From the NCBI RefSeq assembly GCF_008831285.2, contig NC_045144.1:18057716-18121715 (forward strand): a DNA stretch of 64,000 nt. The letters run 5' to 3'. The DNA comes from Nymphaea colorata. Its lineage: Eukaryota; Streptophyta; Magnoliopsida; Nymphaeales; Nymphaeaceae. The stretch's first letter is position 1; each line of letters opens with the position of its first letter. The position numbers and the translations under genes were made by a program. This document shows positions 1 through 9,877 of this stretch, in pieces. The notes below the pieces were generated by a model. It saw nothing but the letters and a program-made list of their open reading frames with translations, made no database searches and was not told the origin of the DNA.

Positions 1-1649
1 GGATACGCTCCCAACTTCAGCATTTCATCAAAAAGATCCAAAGCAGCCTTTCCACACCCATTCTGCGCATAAGCAGAGATCATAGAATTCCATGAGACGA
101 TGTTTCTGTTAGGCATCTCCTTGAAAGCTAACATGGAATACTCGATAGAACCACACTTTGCATACATGTCAAGAAGTGCACTCCCTGTGAACACATTGGA
201 CATGAATCCAGATTTAAGCATGGCTGAGTGGACTTGCCTTCCTAAATCGAGCAATGCTAAACTTGCACAAGCACTCAGAATACTAGAAAATGTCGCCTGA
301 TCCGAGTGGATTCCCAACATTCGCATCTCAGAGAAGAATTGCATGGCTTTCCCATAAGAGCACTGCTGTATATATCCGGAAATAAGTGATGTCCATGAAA
401 CCGTGTTCAAATCTTTCCTCCCCCTAAACAAGCTCTCTGCAATCTCCAAGTTTCCACATTTAGCATATAGGTCAATTAACGCATTGCAAACTGAAATCTC
501 AGACTCGGCCGAGGTTATGATAGCTTGAGCATGGACCTGCTTACCAACATTCAGAGCCGTCGAATTCGCTAACATGCTTAATATAGTAGCAAAAGGGTAC
601 TGTTTAGGATCGAAGCCAGCAAATTGTAATTTCCTGAAGAGATTGAAAGACTCTTCCCACTGGCCATCCCAAGCATAGGAAGTGATTACAATATTGTATG
701 AAACACAGTCCCTTTGAGGCATTTCGTCAAAAAGCAGTGTTGCATCACCAATTTCATCACTCTTTACATACATATCAAGCAATGCATTGCTGACAAAAAC
801 ATTCCACTCATAATTCATCTTGACCACGCAGCCATGAATCTGCACTCCAAGGCCAACATCGCCAATAACTGTACAAGCTGCAATGACGCCGGCGAATGTG
901 AACTCGGTGGGCCTCAAACCAGATTTTTGAAGCTCTAGGAAGAGAACCAACGGTTCCTCTGCAATCCCATTCTTAGTATAGCCTGCAATCATCGCATTAA
1001 ATGTCACGCAATCTCGCCGAGGCATCTGATCCAACAATTGGCGCGCACAACTCAGAAGCCCGGATTTACAGTAAGAATCAAGCAGCGTGTTAGCTACAAG
1101 GAGGGTGGAACCATACCCGAACTTTACCACGAGGGAGTGAACCTGACGAACACTGTTCGATTGCCCACCAACATTGCAGGCTGACAACAGGGTGGTGAGA
1201 GTGACACGGTCAGGCTGCTGGTCAGACCTTCTCATCTCTGAAAAGAGGCCAAAAGCTTCTCCAGTCTCGCCGGACTGCGCATGCCCGGCCATCATGACTG
1301 TCCATGTGATCAAGTTGCGGTCCGTGGCGCGGTCAAAAAGCCGCCGTGCTTCACAGACATCGCGAGAAGTCACGTAGCCAGAAATCAACGTATTCCAGGA
1401 GATAACATTTCTTTGAGCCATTTCCTCGAACAGTTTGCGTGCTTGGGAGAGCTCCCCATCTTTTACGAGGCAGTCGATCACATAGTTGAGACCATAGATT
1501 TGTGGGCAGAAACCAGTTTTTATCATGTGAGAGTCTACATGGTTGGGGTGACCTGGGTTATGGACTGAGGGCCTTATAGAGGTCCTGGTAGCAAGATAGG
1601 TCCGGGAAAAAGCGAAAGAATGGCGGAAATCCACTCCAAAAAATTTCAT
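1..1649 (-). CDS. PLS-class pentatricopeptide repeat protein, At3g02010-like (3' end outside window)
   Basis: The minus strand is open from an ATG at 1649 to the window edge, about 549 codons without an intron. The protein is a chain of PPR motifs of the P, L and S types, with the usual motif signatures such as VSWNSMISAYAQNG (near 50-100) and NVISWNTLISGY (near 1400). Motif order and wording match Arabidopsis At3g02010 as I remember it, a DYW-subfamily protein of about 825 residues, so the E and DYW domains should lie beyond position 1. Such proteins bind organelle RNA and usually specify C-to-U editing sites. The N-terminus is rich in Phe, Arg, Ser and Thr with almost no acidic residues, which suggests a mitochondrial or plastid presequence (inference). 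The ATG at 1526 is in frame but would remove that leader, so 1649 is preferred. Its divergent neighbour starts at 2777. Confidence 0.9.
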   Translation of the reverse strand, partial: MKFFGVDFRHSFAFSRTYLATRTSIRPSVHNPGHPNHVDSHMIKTGFCPQIYGLNYVIDCLVKDGELSQARKLFEEMAQRNVISWNTLISGYVTSRDVCEARRLFDRATDRNLITWTVMMAGHAQSGETGEAFGLFSEMRRSDQQPDRVTLTTLLSACNVGGQSNSVRQVHSLVVKFGYGSTLLVANTLLDSYCKSGLLSCARQLLDQMPRRDCVTFNAMIAGYTKNGIAEEPLVLFLELQKSGLRPTEFTFAGVIAACTVIGDVGLGVQIHGCVVKMNYEWNVFVSNALLDMYVKSDEIGDATLLFDEMPQRDCVSYNIVITSYAWDGQWEESFNLFRKLQFAGFDPKQYPFATILSMLANSTALNVGKQVHAQAIITSAESEISVCNALIDLYAKCGNLEIAESLFRGRKDLNTVSWTSLISGYIQQCSYGKAMQFFSEMRMLGIHSDQATFSSILSACASLALLDLGRQVHSAMLKSGFMSNVFTGSALLDMYAKCGSIEYSMLAFKEMPNRNIVSWNSMISAYAQNGCGKAALDLFDEMLKLGAY

Positions 1650-2776
1650 GAGAACATAGAAAGAAGCAGACGACAATGAGTTGCTAAGTGACCTGTAGGC
1701 CAATATAAATGGATCTTGGGAAAAACTTTTCCTGTTTGCTTTTCTCTTTTGTTTCTGTTTTCTTGATCAGTTGGGAGGAGGCGAAGAGCCGCAAACGCAT
1801 TTCGTGAAAGCCTTTGGAAGTAGGCCGTCTGATTTTATAAGTTTTTGTAGTAAACGATCATCTCAAGATCTTCAAAATGACATTACTTCCAAGTCCACTT
1901 GAAACATCTTTTCAAGTCAAGTTTCAGTGTGTTATTGTTTTTAGACTACATCTTTCAAGTCAAGCTTTAGTGTGTTATTTTTTACTACAAATGATAGCAA
2001 ACAGGACATACAAGTTCAATGATATATCGGAGGTTCACCGAAACTCTGGAGCAAGCTAAAACTTTAGAGACATAATGGTATAATCTTAAGGGTTTTACAC
2101 TCAATATGGTTTCCTTAAATAAATATTAAAAAACATTAACCTTTTTCTCACTCCTCACCTCTATTAAACTTGACATTGTTAATTCTAACCATCTAGAGCA
2201 AGCTAAAACTTTAGAGACATAATGGTATAATCTTAAGGGTTTTACACTCAATATGGTTTCTTTAAATAAATATTAAAAAACATTAACCTTTTTCTCACTC
2301 CTCAGTGCATTAGTTAGACCTCTATTAAACTTGACATTGTTAATTCTAACCATCTAACTGGGTTACTTTTGTGCTTTTGTTGGCACATTCTCTCTCTCTC
2401 CAATTGAGCTAGAGTTGGACCTTGGCCAATTTGGTTTTTGGTTGCTATTAAGATTAGGATTCTATGTGGATTTAATATTGTAAAACTGGATTTACTTAGA
2501 TCCAAATCTAGAATTCAAGCGCAATCTTTCAGCTGATAGCATGTATTAAATCATTTTAAACTGGACCGAACCTACTTCGAACGTGGATTCAACTGGACCT
2601 GGTTAAAAGCCGGTCTGATTATAAACCCTTTTCTATCCAAGCGGCCTCAATAACGAACTCGAGCCGTTCTGCCACCAAAAGAACTCCAGCCGAAGCCCAT
2701 CGACCGGACCGCGGCGATTAAACGCAGGTTGAGCGCTCTTATTCCGATCGTCTTCCTCCCTCTTAATGCAAAGAGA
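1650..2776. other. Intergenic region between divergent PPR and SWSAP1-like genes
   Basis: About 1.1 kb that must hold both promoters. It is AT-rich in the middle and contains a 147-bp tandem duplication (2049-2357). The 200 bases before 2777 are GC-richer, as expected for the 5' leader of the plus-strand gene. No clear TATA box could be assigned to either gene and no further gene is visible. Confidence 0.6.
2049..2357. repeat. Tandem duplication, 147-bp unit, two copies
   Basis: Two adjacent direct copies begin with GAGCAAGCTAAAAC at 2049 and 2196 and end with TTCTAACCATCTA. They are almost identical; the second carries a 14-base insertion (near 2304-2317) absent from the first. The repeat sits in the shared promoter region of two genes. 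It has no coding potential. Confidence 0.9.
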
Positions 2777-2915
2777 ATGCTGAAGCAGTTCTTCTCGTCC
2801 AGCCAGATCAAGGAGAGTTTCAAGCTCGATGATGCTTCGGATTCTCAACAGAACCACACCATTATGCTTCTCTCTGGTCCTCCTAATAGGTATCTCTTTC
2901 TCTCTCTCTTCCTCT

Positions 2916-2968
<53 letters not shown>

Positions 2969-5900
2969 ACAATATTTACACGTTGCAGCGGGAAGACGTC
3001 AATCCTGTTCCAGTATGCGTACAACAGGGCGGTAAATGGTCGGAAGCCGGTCATCTTCATATGCAACAAGAAGAGAATGCACAGCAACCCGCCCTTCCTT
3101 TCCCAAGTACCACGCCTCTTTCCTTCTTTCTCTTTGCTTCTCTATTTTCCCAGTGCCAAAGGTGCGTGTGGTCCGTTCGACGGCTCGTCTGAGCTGATTT
3201 CCTCTCGTCTTTTGCTCTCATTTCTGTCCCATGGCAGGGAATCGACCCATCTTCCGACGTATTCTCCCGGATCAAAATGAAGTGAGTTATCCATCCAGAC
3301 CTCCTCCCTACACAGATGTGAATATAAGGTTCATCAAACATGTGCAGTAAATATCGGAAGTATATGAATTGCTTCAAATTACAGCCGATTGGGTTGTTAC
3401 ATAAGGAGTTACAAGTTTTTTTTTAAGTCAAAAGGCAAGTTGTCATTTCGTTTCATCAGACGTGAATGATCAGCAGAGCTGATTGAACATTCAGCATCAG
3501 TCGTTTCTATATTTATTCATTTTATAATTTTTTATGGCATTCGACTATTATAACAACTTAAATGATGCTCTTATAAGTATTTAATTGCAAGAAAAATACA
3601 AAAACAATGTTTTGAGTAGACATCCACAGACGATTGGACTTGCTCCCTGAGAAAGAAGTACTGAGTGAGCTCCAAGCGCCACGATAACGCTATGGACAAG
3701 TTTAGGCAGCAGAATAATAAGTTTTGGCACTTGATGCAAAGTTTTCAGGTTCACACACACCTTTCCGGCCTCTCTTACTATATGCTTCCCTTTTCTTACG
3801 TTTCTTTAAAAGGAACTTTTGTTCCTTACATAAAGAAATTGTAATGGCCAGTTGACACAGCCCCACCCTTGTGCCGTAACTCGATCTAAAACCCTTAGCC
3901 ATGAGATTTTACATGGACTTTCATTTGGCCAACACCGAGCTCTACCTGGTCTCATAAAATTTTAAAACCACTAATATCCAGTCAGTTTGAAGCCATGAAA
4001 TTGAAATGCAGGTGCCCAGCGTTTTACACAAATTGCTACAAGACTACATATATGCTTCTGACGTTCTTCTAACTGCTTATTAGATATATTTATGATGGTA
4101 CACTAGTAACAAAATAATGATAGTTTTCTGGATATACTGATGATGGAGCACAGGTAACAAAACAAGTGAATCATGATCCAAATGGTGTTTCATATCCGTG
4201 CAGGCCGAACTTGGCCATGGTGAAGTCCTCCTGGTGGCATCCGATTCTCAGCGTCTGTGTGGGTGCCTTTAGCGAGGCTTTTAAGAACTTGGGATTTAAT
4301 GAACACCCTAAATCAGTGAGATCTGGATGAGTTCAACTACTTGGGTCAGGTCCAAAAGTCTTCTCTCTTTCTCTCCAAGAACCCTCCATGCTGTGTTTCT
4401 AGGGTAGCGAGTTTCATCAGCCTCTGAGAGATTAGGTGCTTCATAAAGAATGAGTTTGCTGCCATATCTGCGTAGTGGAACTCATCTTCTCACTACGCGA
4501 CGTGCTTTTCTCGACAAGGTTTCTTATGATAACTCATAAGCATAAAAAGGAGAGGCTGAATACGTTAAGATATTACAGATAATTATAAAAGCCAACGGCA
4601 TTCTTAATGTCTTTTGTGTGTATGTGTGTGCATGCATGTATAGCACTTCTCAAATTTGTTCATTTGCAGATATATTGAAAATGATGAGGAGATTAGAAAG
4701 TATTTTGCAGCATTTCACCTGCATGACTCTTTCCCTGCAGCTGTTGTAATCGACGATTTTGGCGACTTTTTTGATGAAAGGTAAGGACTTAAGGGTTTTA
4801 ACGTTTACAGCTTACTCACCATTTTTTTTCTGTTGAGATGACAAAACAAACCAAGAAGTTTTATAAGTAAACTTTAAGCTTGTAAATTTTGCAAGTTAGG
4901 CTTATAAAGTTTTGCATTTGTCAATGTCTTGCTCTAGATGTCTCTCATAGTAAAATTCCTCGATGGCCTCTCCTTTTGACCTTTGTCAGAAGAAAAGTTT
5001 CTGTATCACCTTTTTCTTCTCATGGACTCTCCCTATGGCTTAAAGGTTAAACCTTAAACCTCCTTGAACTTGGAGATTAGATTGAGCAGAAGAACCTTTA
5101 TGGCTCTTTACATCGTTGTCCTGGCTCTTGCAGCACTGCATCCATCAGCTTAGCTTACTAGAATCATCTAATGAAGTGTCCTTTTATTGGAGTAACTTTT
5201 AGTTAGCTTTTATCTTGTTAACAGGGATTACTGTTTTAAATATTGGGATGGTTTATTTGGGTTTAAAATTCAGACTCATTGCAAGTGACGTGTGACACTT
5301 TGAATATGGTTATTTCTCATTAGAATGGGAAAAAAAATTAACTCAACATTCATGCAAACAACCATGTGGCTCGCAAAAAAGTGCAGTTACCCAAGTTTAC
5401 TTGACCTAGAAAGCATAGCTAAGAGCTTGATTTGTTTGCAGGACTTCTCAAGACAGGTATGGGAATGCTAGAGGGAGAGACTTGGCAATGGTTCGAACTC
5501 TGGCTCTGTCCCGGGATGCCATAGACCATGCAAAGTAAATGTCACAAGCCTATAAATCATTTAATTGTGACATTTAGTTGCCTATAGTAATCTGTATTTC
5601 TCTCATTGATAAGCTGAGATTAGGTAGATAGAGACCTTTACTATGTTATGCCAAGAGATGCACCCTTGACCCTGGGCTCTAGATTCTTCACCTCCTCCAA
5701 CTTGATGCATACGAATAACTTGGAGGTTAAAACTTCTAAAGACCAATATTACTAGCCACTCATTTGGAAGAATAACTGGCCCATTCTCCTGTTCAGACTC
5801 TCAACCATATTGATAAGTGAACTGAAACAACTAGAACCACAAAAGAATTACCTCAGGCATGACCATTGCCATTTTCATGGCTAAATGAGTTTCTCATTCT

Positions 5901-6576
5901 TTTGGGATGATGAAGAACCCATCAAGCGCTAGACCATTTAATGAGCCTATTCCTCACAAGGTAACCTGTGGGAAGCCACAGCCTTTATGCCGTACAAGGA
6001 AAAGGCCATAAGCTTGATGTGCAGAGTGGCACATTTAGAACTTAATCCAGGGTCCTCACCTCTACACCCTTCATCACTTCCTTCTCATTACCTGCACTCC
6101 AGCTTTCTTAGTTGTCCAGTTTTCTGCTTTACATCCACTCTTTGGTCAAAGTAGAACGCTAAATCATGTCTTATTCTTCCTTAAACAGTAAGAAGCTACA
6201 ACCTCAAGATTTCTGCCAACTCCTGCTCTCTGACACACACCATGGAGATGGTCCCAGGCAACTATTTGTCTACAAGAAATGGCTGTCGTGCATCTTCACA
6301 ATAAGAGGTTGGCAATGTTTCATTTTCCAATCTCCAAGTACATGGAATTTAAAATACATTTGGATTATCTCTGCTAATGTTCATATGCTGCTTTTGGTTT
6401 TCTGTTTATCTCTTAATTTACAAGTTTTTTCTGGTGAATATGCTGAAGGTGATGGTCGAGGATCATTTCTTCTTGGCAGACTTGGTCTGGGAAATGCTTC
6501 CGAGAAAAGGACATGCTTTGCCAAATACACAGTAGCTCTTCAATACCTCACGTTGGAGGGAACTGCGGAAGAATAG
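2777..6576 (+). CDS. RecA-like P-loop ATPase, SWSAP1-like (seven exons)
   Basis: Exons: 2777-2889, 2989-3106, 3238-3281, 4670-4780, 5442-5534, 6189-6307, 6449-6576. All junctions are GT-AG and the sum, 726 nt, gives an intact 241-residue protein. A Walker A motif GPPNSGKT (residues 34-41) is split by intron 1. A hydrophobic strand ending in two Asp (VVIDDF, about 117-122) fits Walker B. The C-terminus carries hydrophobic strands typical of a RecA core. Length, the early P-loop and the lack of other domains fit SWSAP1, the ATPase partner of the SWIM-domain protein SWS1 in a Shu-type complex that assists RAD51 in homologous recombination (family knowledge; assignment is inference). A small RAD51 paralogue such as XRCC2 is the main alternative. 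The ATG at 2777 is the first in frame. Confidence 0.72.
2916..2966. repeat. CT microsatellite filling intron 1 of the SWSAP1-like gene
   Basis: Roughly 50 bases of CT/TCC repeat make up half of the 99-base first intron (2890-2988), immediately ahead of the acceptor used for the Walker A exon. It doubles as the polypyrimidine tract. Confidence 0.9.
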
Positions 6577-6928
6577 GTCTCCCTTCCTCAGGTTGGAAGA
6601 CGTGGTGCAAGGATAGCTCTCCCTCTACCTCTCTCATATTTGTGAGGGTTCTAACATCTGCTTCTTAATCTATCGAATTAAAAAGTAAAACTAGTTTGTC
6701 TATGATAAAGGAGTAAATTAATTCTTATATCGAAATCATCAACATCAGTAAAAGGTCAGTTTTTAAGAATGAATTCTTCCAGTAGCGTGTTGTTCATTTA
6801 TTATTATTGTCTTCTTTCATATGCTTGTTCATTTATTGCAATTGTTATCTTCATAAGCCTTATTGCAGCTTGCTTTCTTTTCATGCCAAAAAGAAGTAAT
6901 AGATGAACTTTATCAAAAAATAAACAAT

Positions 6929-7096
6929 ATAGGCAAAAGATATAAGGAGCAACAGGTATCTTCCCACCGTCATTGAAAGCTAAGGTAACAACATGCTGTT
7001 ATTATATTCAAAATAGGCAAAAGATATAAGGAGCAACAGGTATCTTCCCACCGTCATTGAAAGCTAAGGTAACAACATGCTGTTATTATATTCAAT
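6929..7096. repeat. Perfect 84-bp tandem duplication
   Basis: The segment 6929-7012, starting ATAGGCAAAAGATATAAGG and ending TTATTATATTCAA, is repeated at once at 7013-7096 with no difference I can find. The identity implies a recent event. Confidence 0.95.
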
Positions 7097-7872
7097 CCGT
7101 TCGGGCATCATTATTCAAAACCCTCAGTTTGCCAAAAGGAAAACACACTAAAAGAGAAAATGGAAGGAAGCAAATAGGAGAGTCATCTTTCTCCAATATG
7201 CATATTTGGAGGTGCTCCTTCCTGAAAATTAAGATCTTTCGTGACCCCAAAGTTGCTAAAATCCACTATATGCCTTAAAGATTCAACCTAATTTTTTGTG
7301 GACCTCAATCCCCATAGTCCAAGCAGTCCCCAATTATGCATTGACAGATGGCTTTGGAGGACGTGTACTGGCAGTAAAGGTCAGACCGCTTGCCTTCGGC
7401 AATCTCATATATATACGTCAAGGTGAGGATATTTGCCTTAATTTGACCAGCGCGACCGCTACCAGACTATGCCGGCAACTTTCTTGAGACACCATGTAAC
7501 AGAAGGAGCTATGACAGTAAACTCAAAGGTGTTGTCAGGCAGTAAGTAATTGTCACAGCCATTGGAGTATCAGGTTTGTATTTTTGTTCCGGGCATCGAA
7601 GTCTACAGAACATGAGGTTGAGCCTATATATATATATATATATGTTGAATAGTGACTTTTAGCTTTTTTTAGAAGCACCCCACCATTTAATCAGGCTGTC
7701 CGATCCAGCATGACTGGTGGTTAAGAGAAAAAACAAGATGTTTTCATTGTCTTGTATTGGTTTACATATTTTTCTCATTATTTTTAGTTTACATATTTTT
7801 TTCATTATTTTTCTCCCAACCATTTATGTTTTCAGAGAGATACTCTGATGGGATAAATAGAGCCATCATTCA

Positions 7873-7874
<2 letters not shown>

Positions 7875-7903
<29 letters not shown>
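7875..7903. repeat. TA microsatellite
   Basis: About 14 uninterrupted TA units. A shorter TA run lies at 7626-7643. Confidence 0.95.
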
Positions 7904-7905
<2 letters not shown>

Positions 7906-8759
7906 AAAAAAAAGAAAATGTGTGTGAGAAAGAGAGATGACCTGGCCTAAAGCGCGAGAAACGAGCAAATACCGGTTGGAGAATAATGGGAGCTTGGATC
8001 CAGTCCACACGTTATTGTATGCTTTTCTTTTTACACCTCGTTCATTTTTTCTAGTGTTCACGATATGTTCTTGAAGTTTTAGAGTAGCCTACTTTTGAAA
8101 AGAGAATGTTAAGAACTTATGATCGTAAAGCTGAGTTCGGAAAGTAGAATTCGTTTCGGAGAGTGGGAGGCGGAGTTCACAAACAGTGAGGACTCGACCT
8201 GGCCTTAGTTTAGCTGATCAGGGTTCGAGATTAAGTTGAAAAGTCAAGCCAGGCTCGATCTTGGCTAACTGAGCTTGAGTTGAATGGGCTTCAGTCGAAC
8301 AAAGCTTAAGAATGCAAAGCTTAAAGTTAAGGACTTGATATGGAGGCAACATCATTCACAACTCACCTTACTATTTGCTCTACACCTGTGAGGATTAGAT
8401 CTGAGATCTCCAGTAAAAAGCATTACAGTTCAAACCCGAATTCTAGAAGAATCTGAAAATTGGATCTGATGCTTATATACAGGTAATTTCTGGGTTTTAA
8501 AAATATCAGATCTGGATTTAGCTTCAGATTTACTGTTCATTCATCAGACACCAAACTGAAGGAGAACACTTCCAGCACCAAAGGGGGATATTAGATATAT
8601 CTATTCACCAGAACCATACAAGCTCTCTCTCTCTCTCTCTCTCTCTGATTTTTGGCACACTGCAGGATCCTTGTATTTTGAGTCTAAGTGAATGGCAATC
8701 TAAAAGGGAAGACATGCAAGGGATATATATGATTCTACAAGGAACAGCTTCTTTTGTGA

Positions 8760-9683
8760 TCAGTAGTCTCCCGTCTGATACTCTGCCTCACAGAATTCAC
8801 CTCCGAGATCATCACACGCCTCAGATCGAAACACTCTGCACCATTCCCCAAGAAATTTCAATTTAAAACTCTGTCTTCCCACATACCATCTATAACAAGC
8901 ACAAGATCATGTACAGAAGAGCAGAGAGAGAGAGAGCTTACGTCTTGGCCTCCTCGTACTGCAGGTATTCTCTGTCCACCTGCTCAGCCAGCACCCAGCG
9001 TCCATAGTTTCCGGCGGTCTCTGCTCTGGGCTTCACATCCGGGCACACGATGGTGGCACATGCAGCTCCTCCCACAACCTCACATGCTTCTGCTGGGAAG
9101 ACGCTGCAAAACAAGTAAAAACTTTCAATCTCTCAACTCATCCTACTTGCAGCCGAACTTGCTGCACCAAACAAGTACTGTCTCTCTCTCTCTCTCTCTT
9201 TAAAACCAAAAAAGCTGGAAATTGGATAAAAAAAAACTAGAAAAGCATAATAATCAGTCACCAACTTCAAAACCCTCGAAATAACGATGACCATCTGGAG
9301 AAAAGGAAATTCTGAACTTTGAATGCATCTTACTGCAGATTCAGGAGAACAGGAGAGAACATCTAAGATGCTTAGCTACTAAACACATATTGAACAGCTT
9401 TGAAGAACCAAGTTACGTGTTTTAGCATAATTTGAAGATACAGAAATAGTTGTTGCTGTCTAGTTATCTTGCCAGCAGAGAAAACAACATTAGATAGGCA
9501 TTTCGATTGCAGAGCTTACGAAAAAGTAGAGTTGTAGTTGAATGCAAGAGGCTCAGCAGTCGTCTTGACTTGTGGGCATGGAAGAACCGTCTTCGTCCTT
9601 GGCTTGGTCTTGTACAACGATGGTGGGCTCTTGGTTGATCGTGTGATTGATGTTGGTGTTGAGAGACTGAAAGCCGCCTGCAT
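8760..9683 (-). CDS. LIR1: Light-regulated protein LIR1 (CCL-like), three exons
   Basis: Exons on the minus strand: 9683-9520, 9103-8942, 8835-8760; 402 nt, 133 residues, close to the 128 of rice LIR1. Residues 1-45 are rich in Ser, Thr, Lys and Pro with no acidic residue before about 44, as in a chloroplast transit peptide. The mature part has the family's duplicated motif: SVFPAEACEVVGGAAC (55-70) and VFRSEACDDLGGEFC (110-124), joined by a linker with EQVDREYLQYEE. LIR1 binds leaf ferredoxin-NADP reductase and strengthens its attachment to the TIC62 and TROL thylakoid anchors. Expression in rice and Arabidopsis follows light and the clock, and an evening element lies upstream here. The second motif has Arg-Ser where the family usually has Pro plus an acidic residue, and the tail after FC is longer than in rice. 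Start ATG 9683 is the first in the exon. Confidence 0.92.
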
Positions 9684-9790
9684 TTTGTCTCTTGGAATTG
9701 GCTACAGTAATACTGGCGAGGATTGAGTGATCAAATGGTTTCTCTCACTAGATCCTTGCTCTGCGGTGTTGCCGAGGACCTGGTTGGACA

Positions 9791-9800
9791 GATATAAATA
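9791..9800 (-). promoter_or_regulatory. TATA-box candidate for LIR1
   Basis: Read on the minus strand the sequence is TATTTATATC, about 110 bases upstream of the LIR1 ATG, which would leave a 5' leader of roughly 80 bases. Confidence 0.5.
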
Positions 9801-9868
9801 GAAAGGATCTTGGGTAGATCTAACAGGAAGCTTGGATAAGGGGGCCACTCACTTTAGGCCACAAGGAA

Positions 9869-9877
9869 AGATATTTT
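9869..9877 (-). promoter_or_regulatory. Evening element in the LIR1 promoter
   Basis: The minus strand reads AAAATATCT exactly, the evening element bound by CCA1/LHY/RVE-type MYB factors. It lies 186 bases upstream of the LIR1 ATG and about 70 bases upstream of the TATA candidate. GATAAG (I-box core, plus strand) occurs at 9835-9840 and 9894-9899. The LIR1 family is known to be clock- and light-regulated, which makes the site plausible; function here is inferred. Confidence 0.55.

Larger units (their letters stand above)
6577..8759. other. Intergenic region between convergent SWSAP1-like and LIR1 genes
   Basis: This stretch holds the 3' flanks of both genes. I see an 84-bp perfect tandem duplication (6929-7096), TA microsatellites at 7626-7643 and 7875-7903, a CT run at 8623-8646, and GA/GTCGA-rich low-complexity sequence near 8150-8300. 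No gene is supported; short open frames here lack codon structure or homology I recognise. Confidence 0.6.

Noticed and set aside
2729-3280. Single long open frame reading through 2890-2988
   Set aside because: It runs through the CT microsatellite as Leu-Ser repeats. The exons on either side join better by splicing, which restores the Walker A motif GPPNSGKT.
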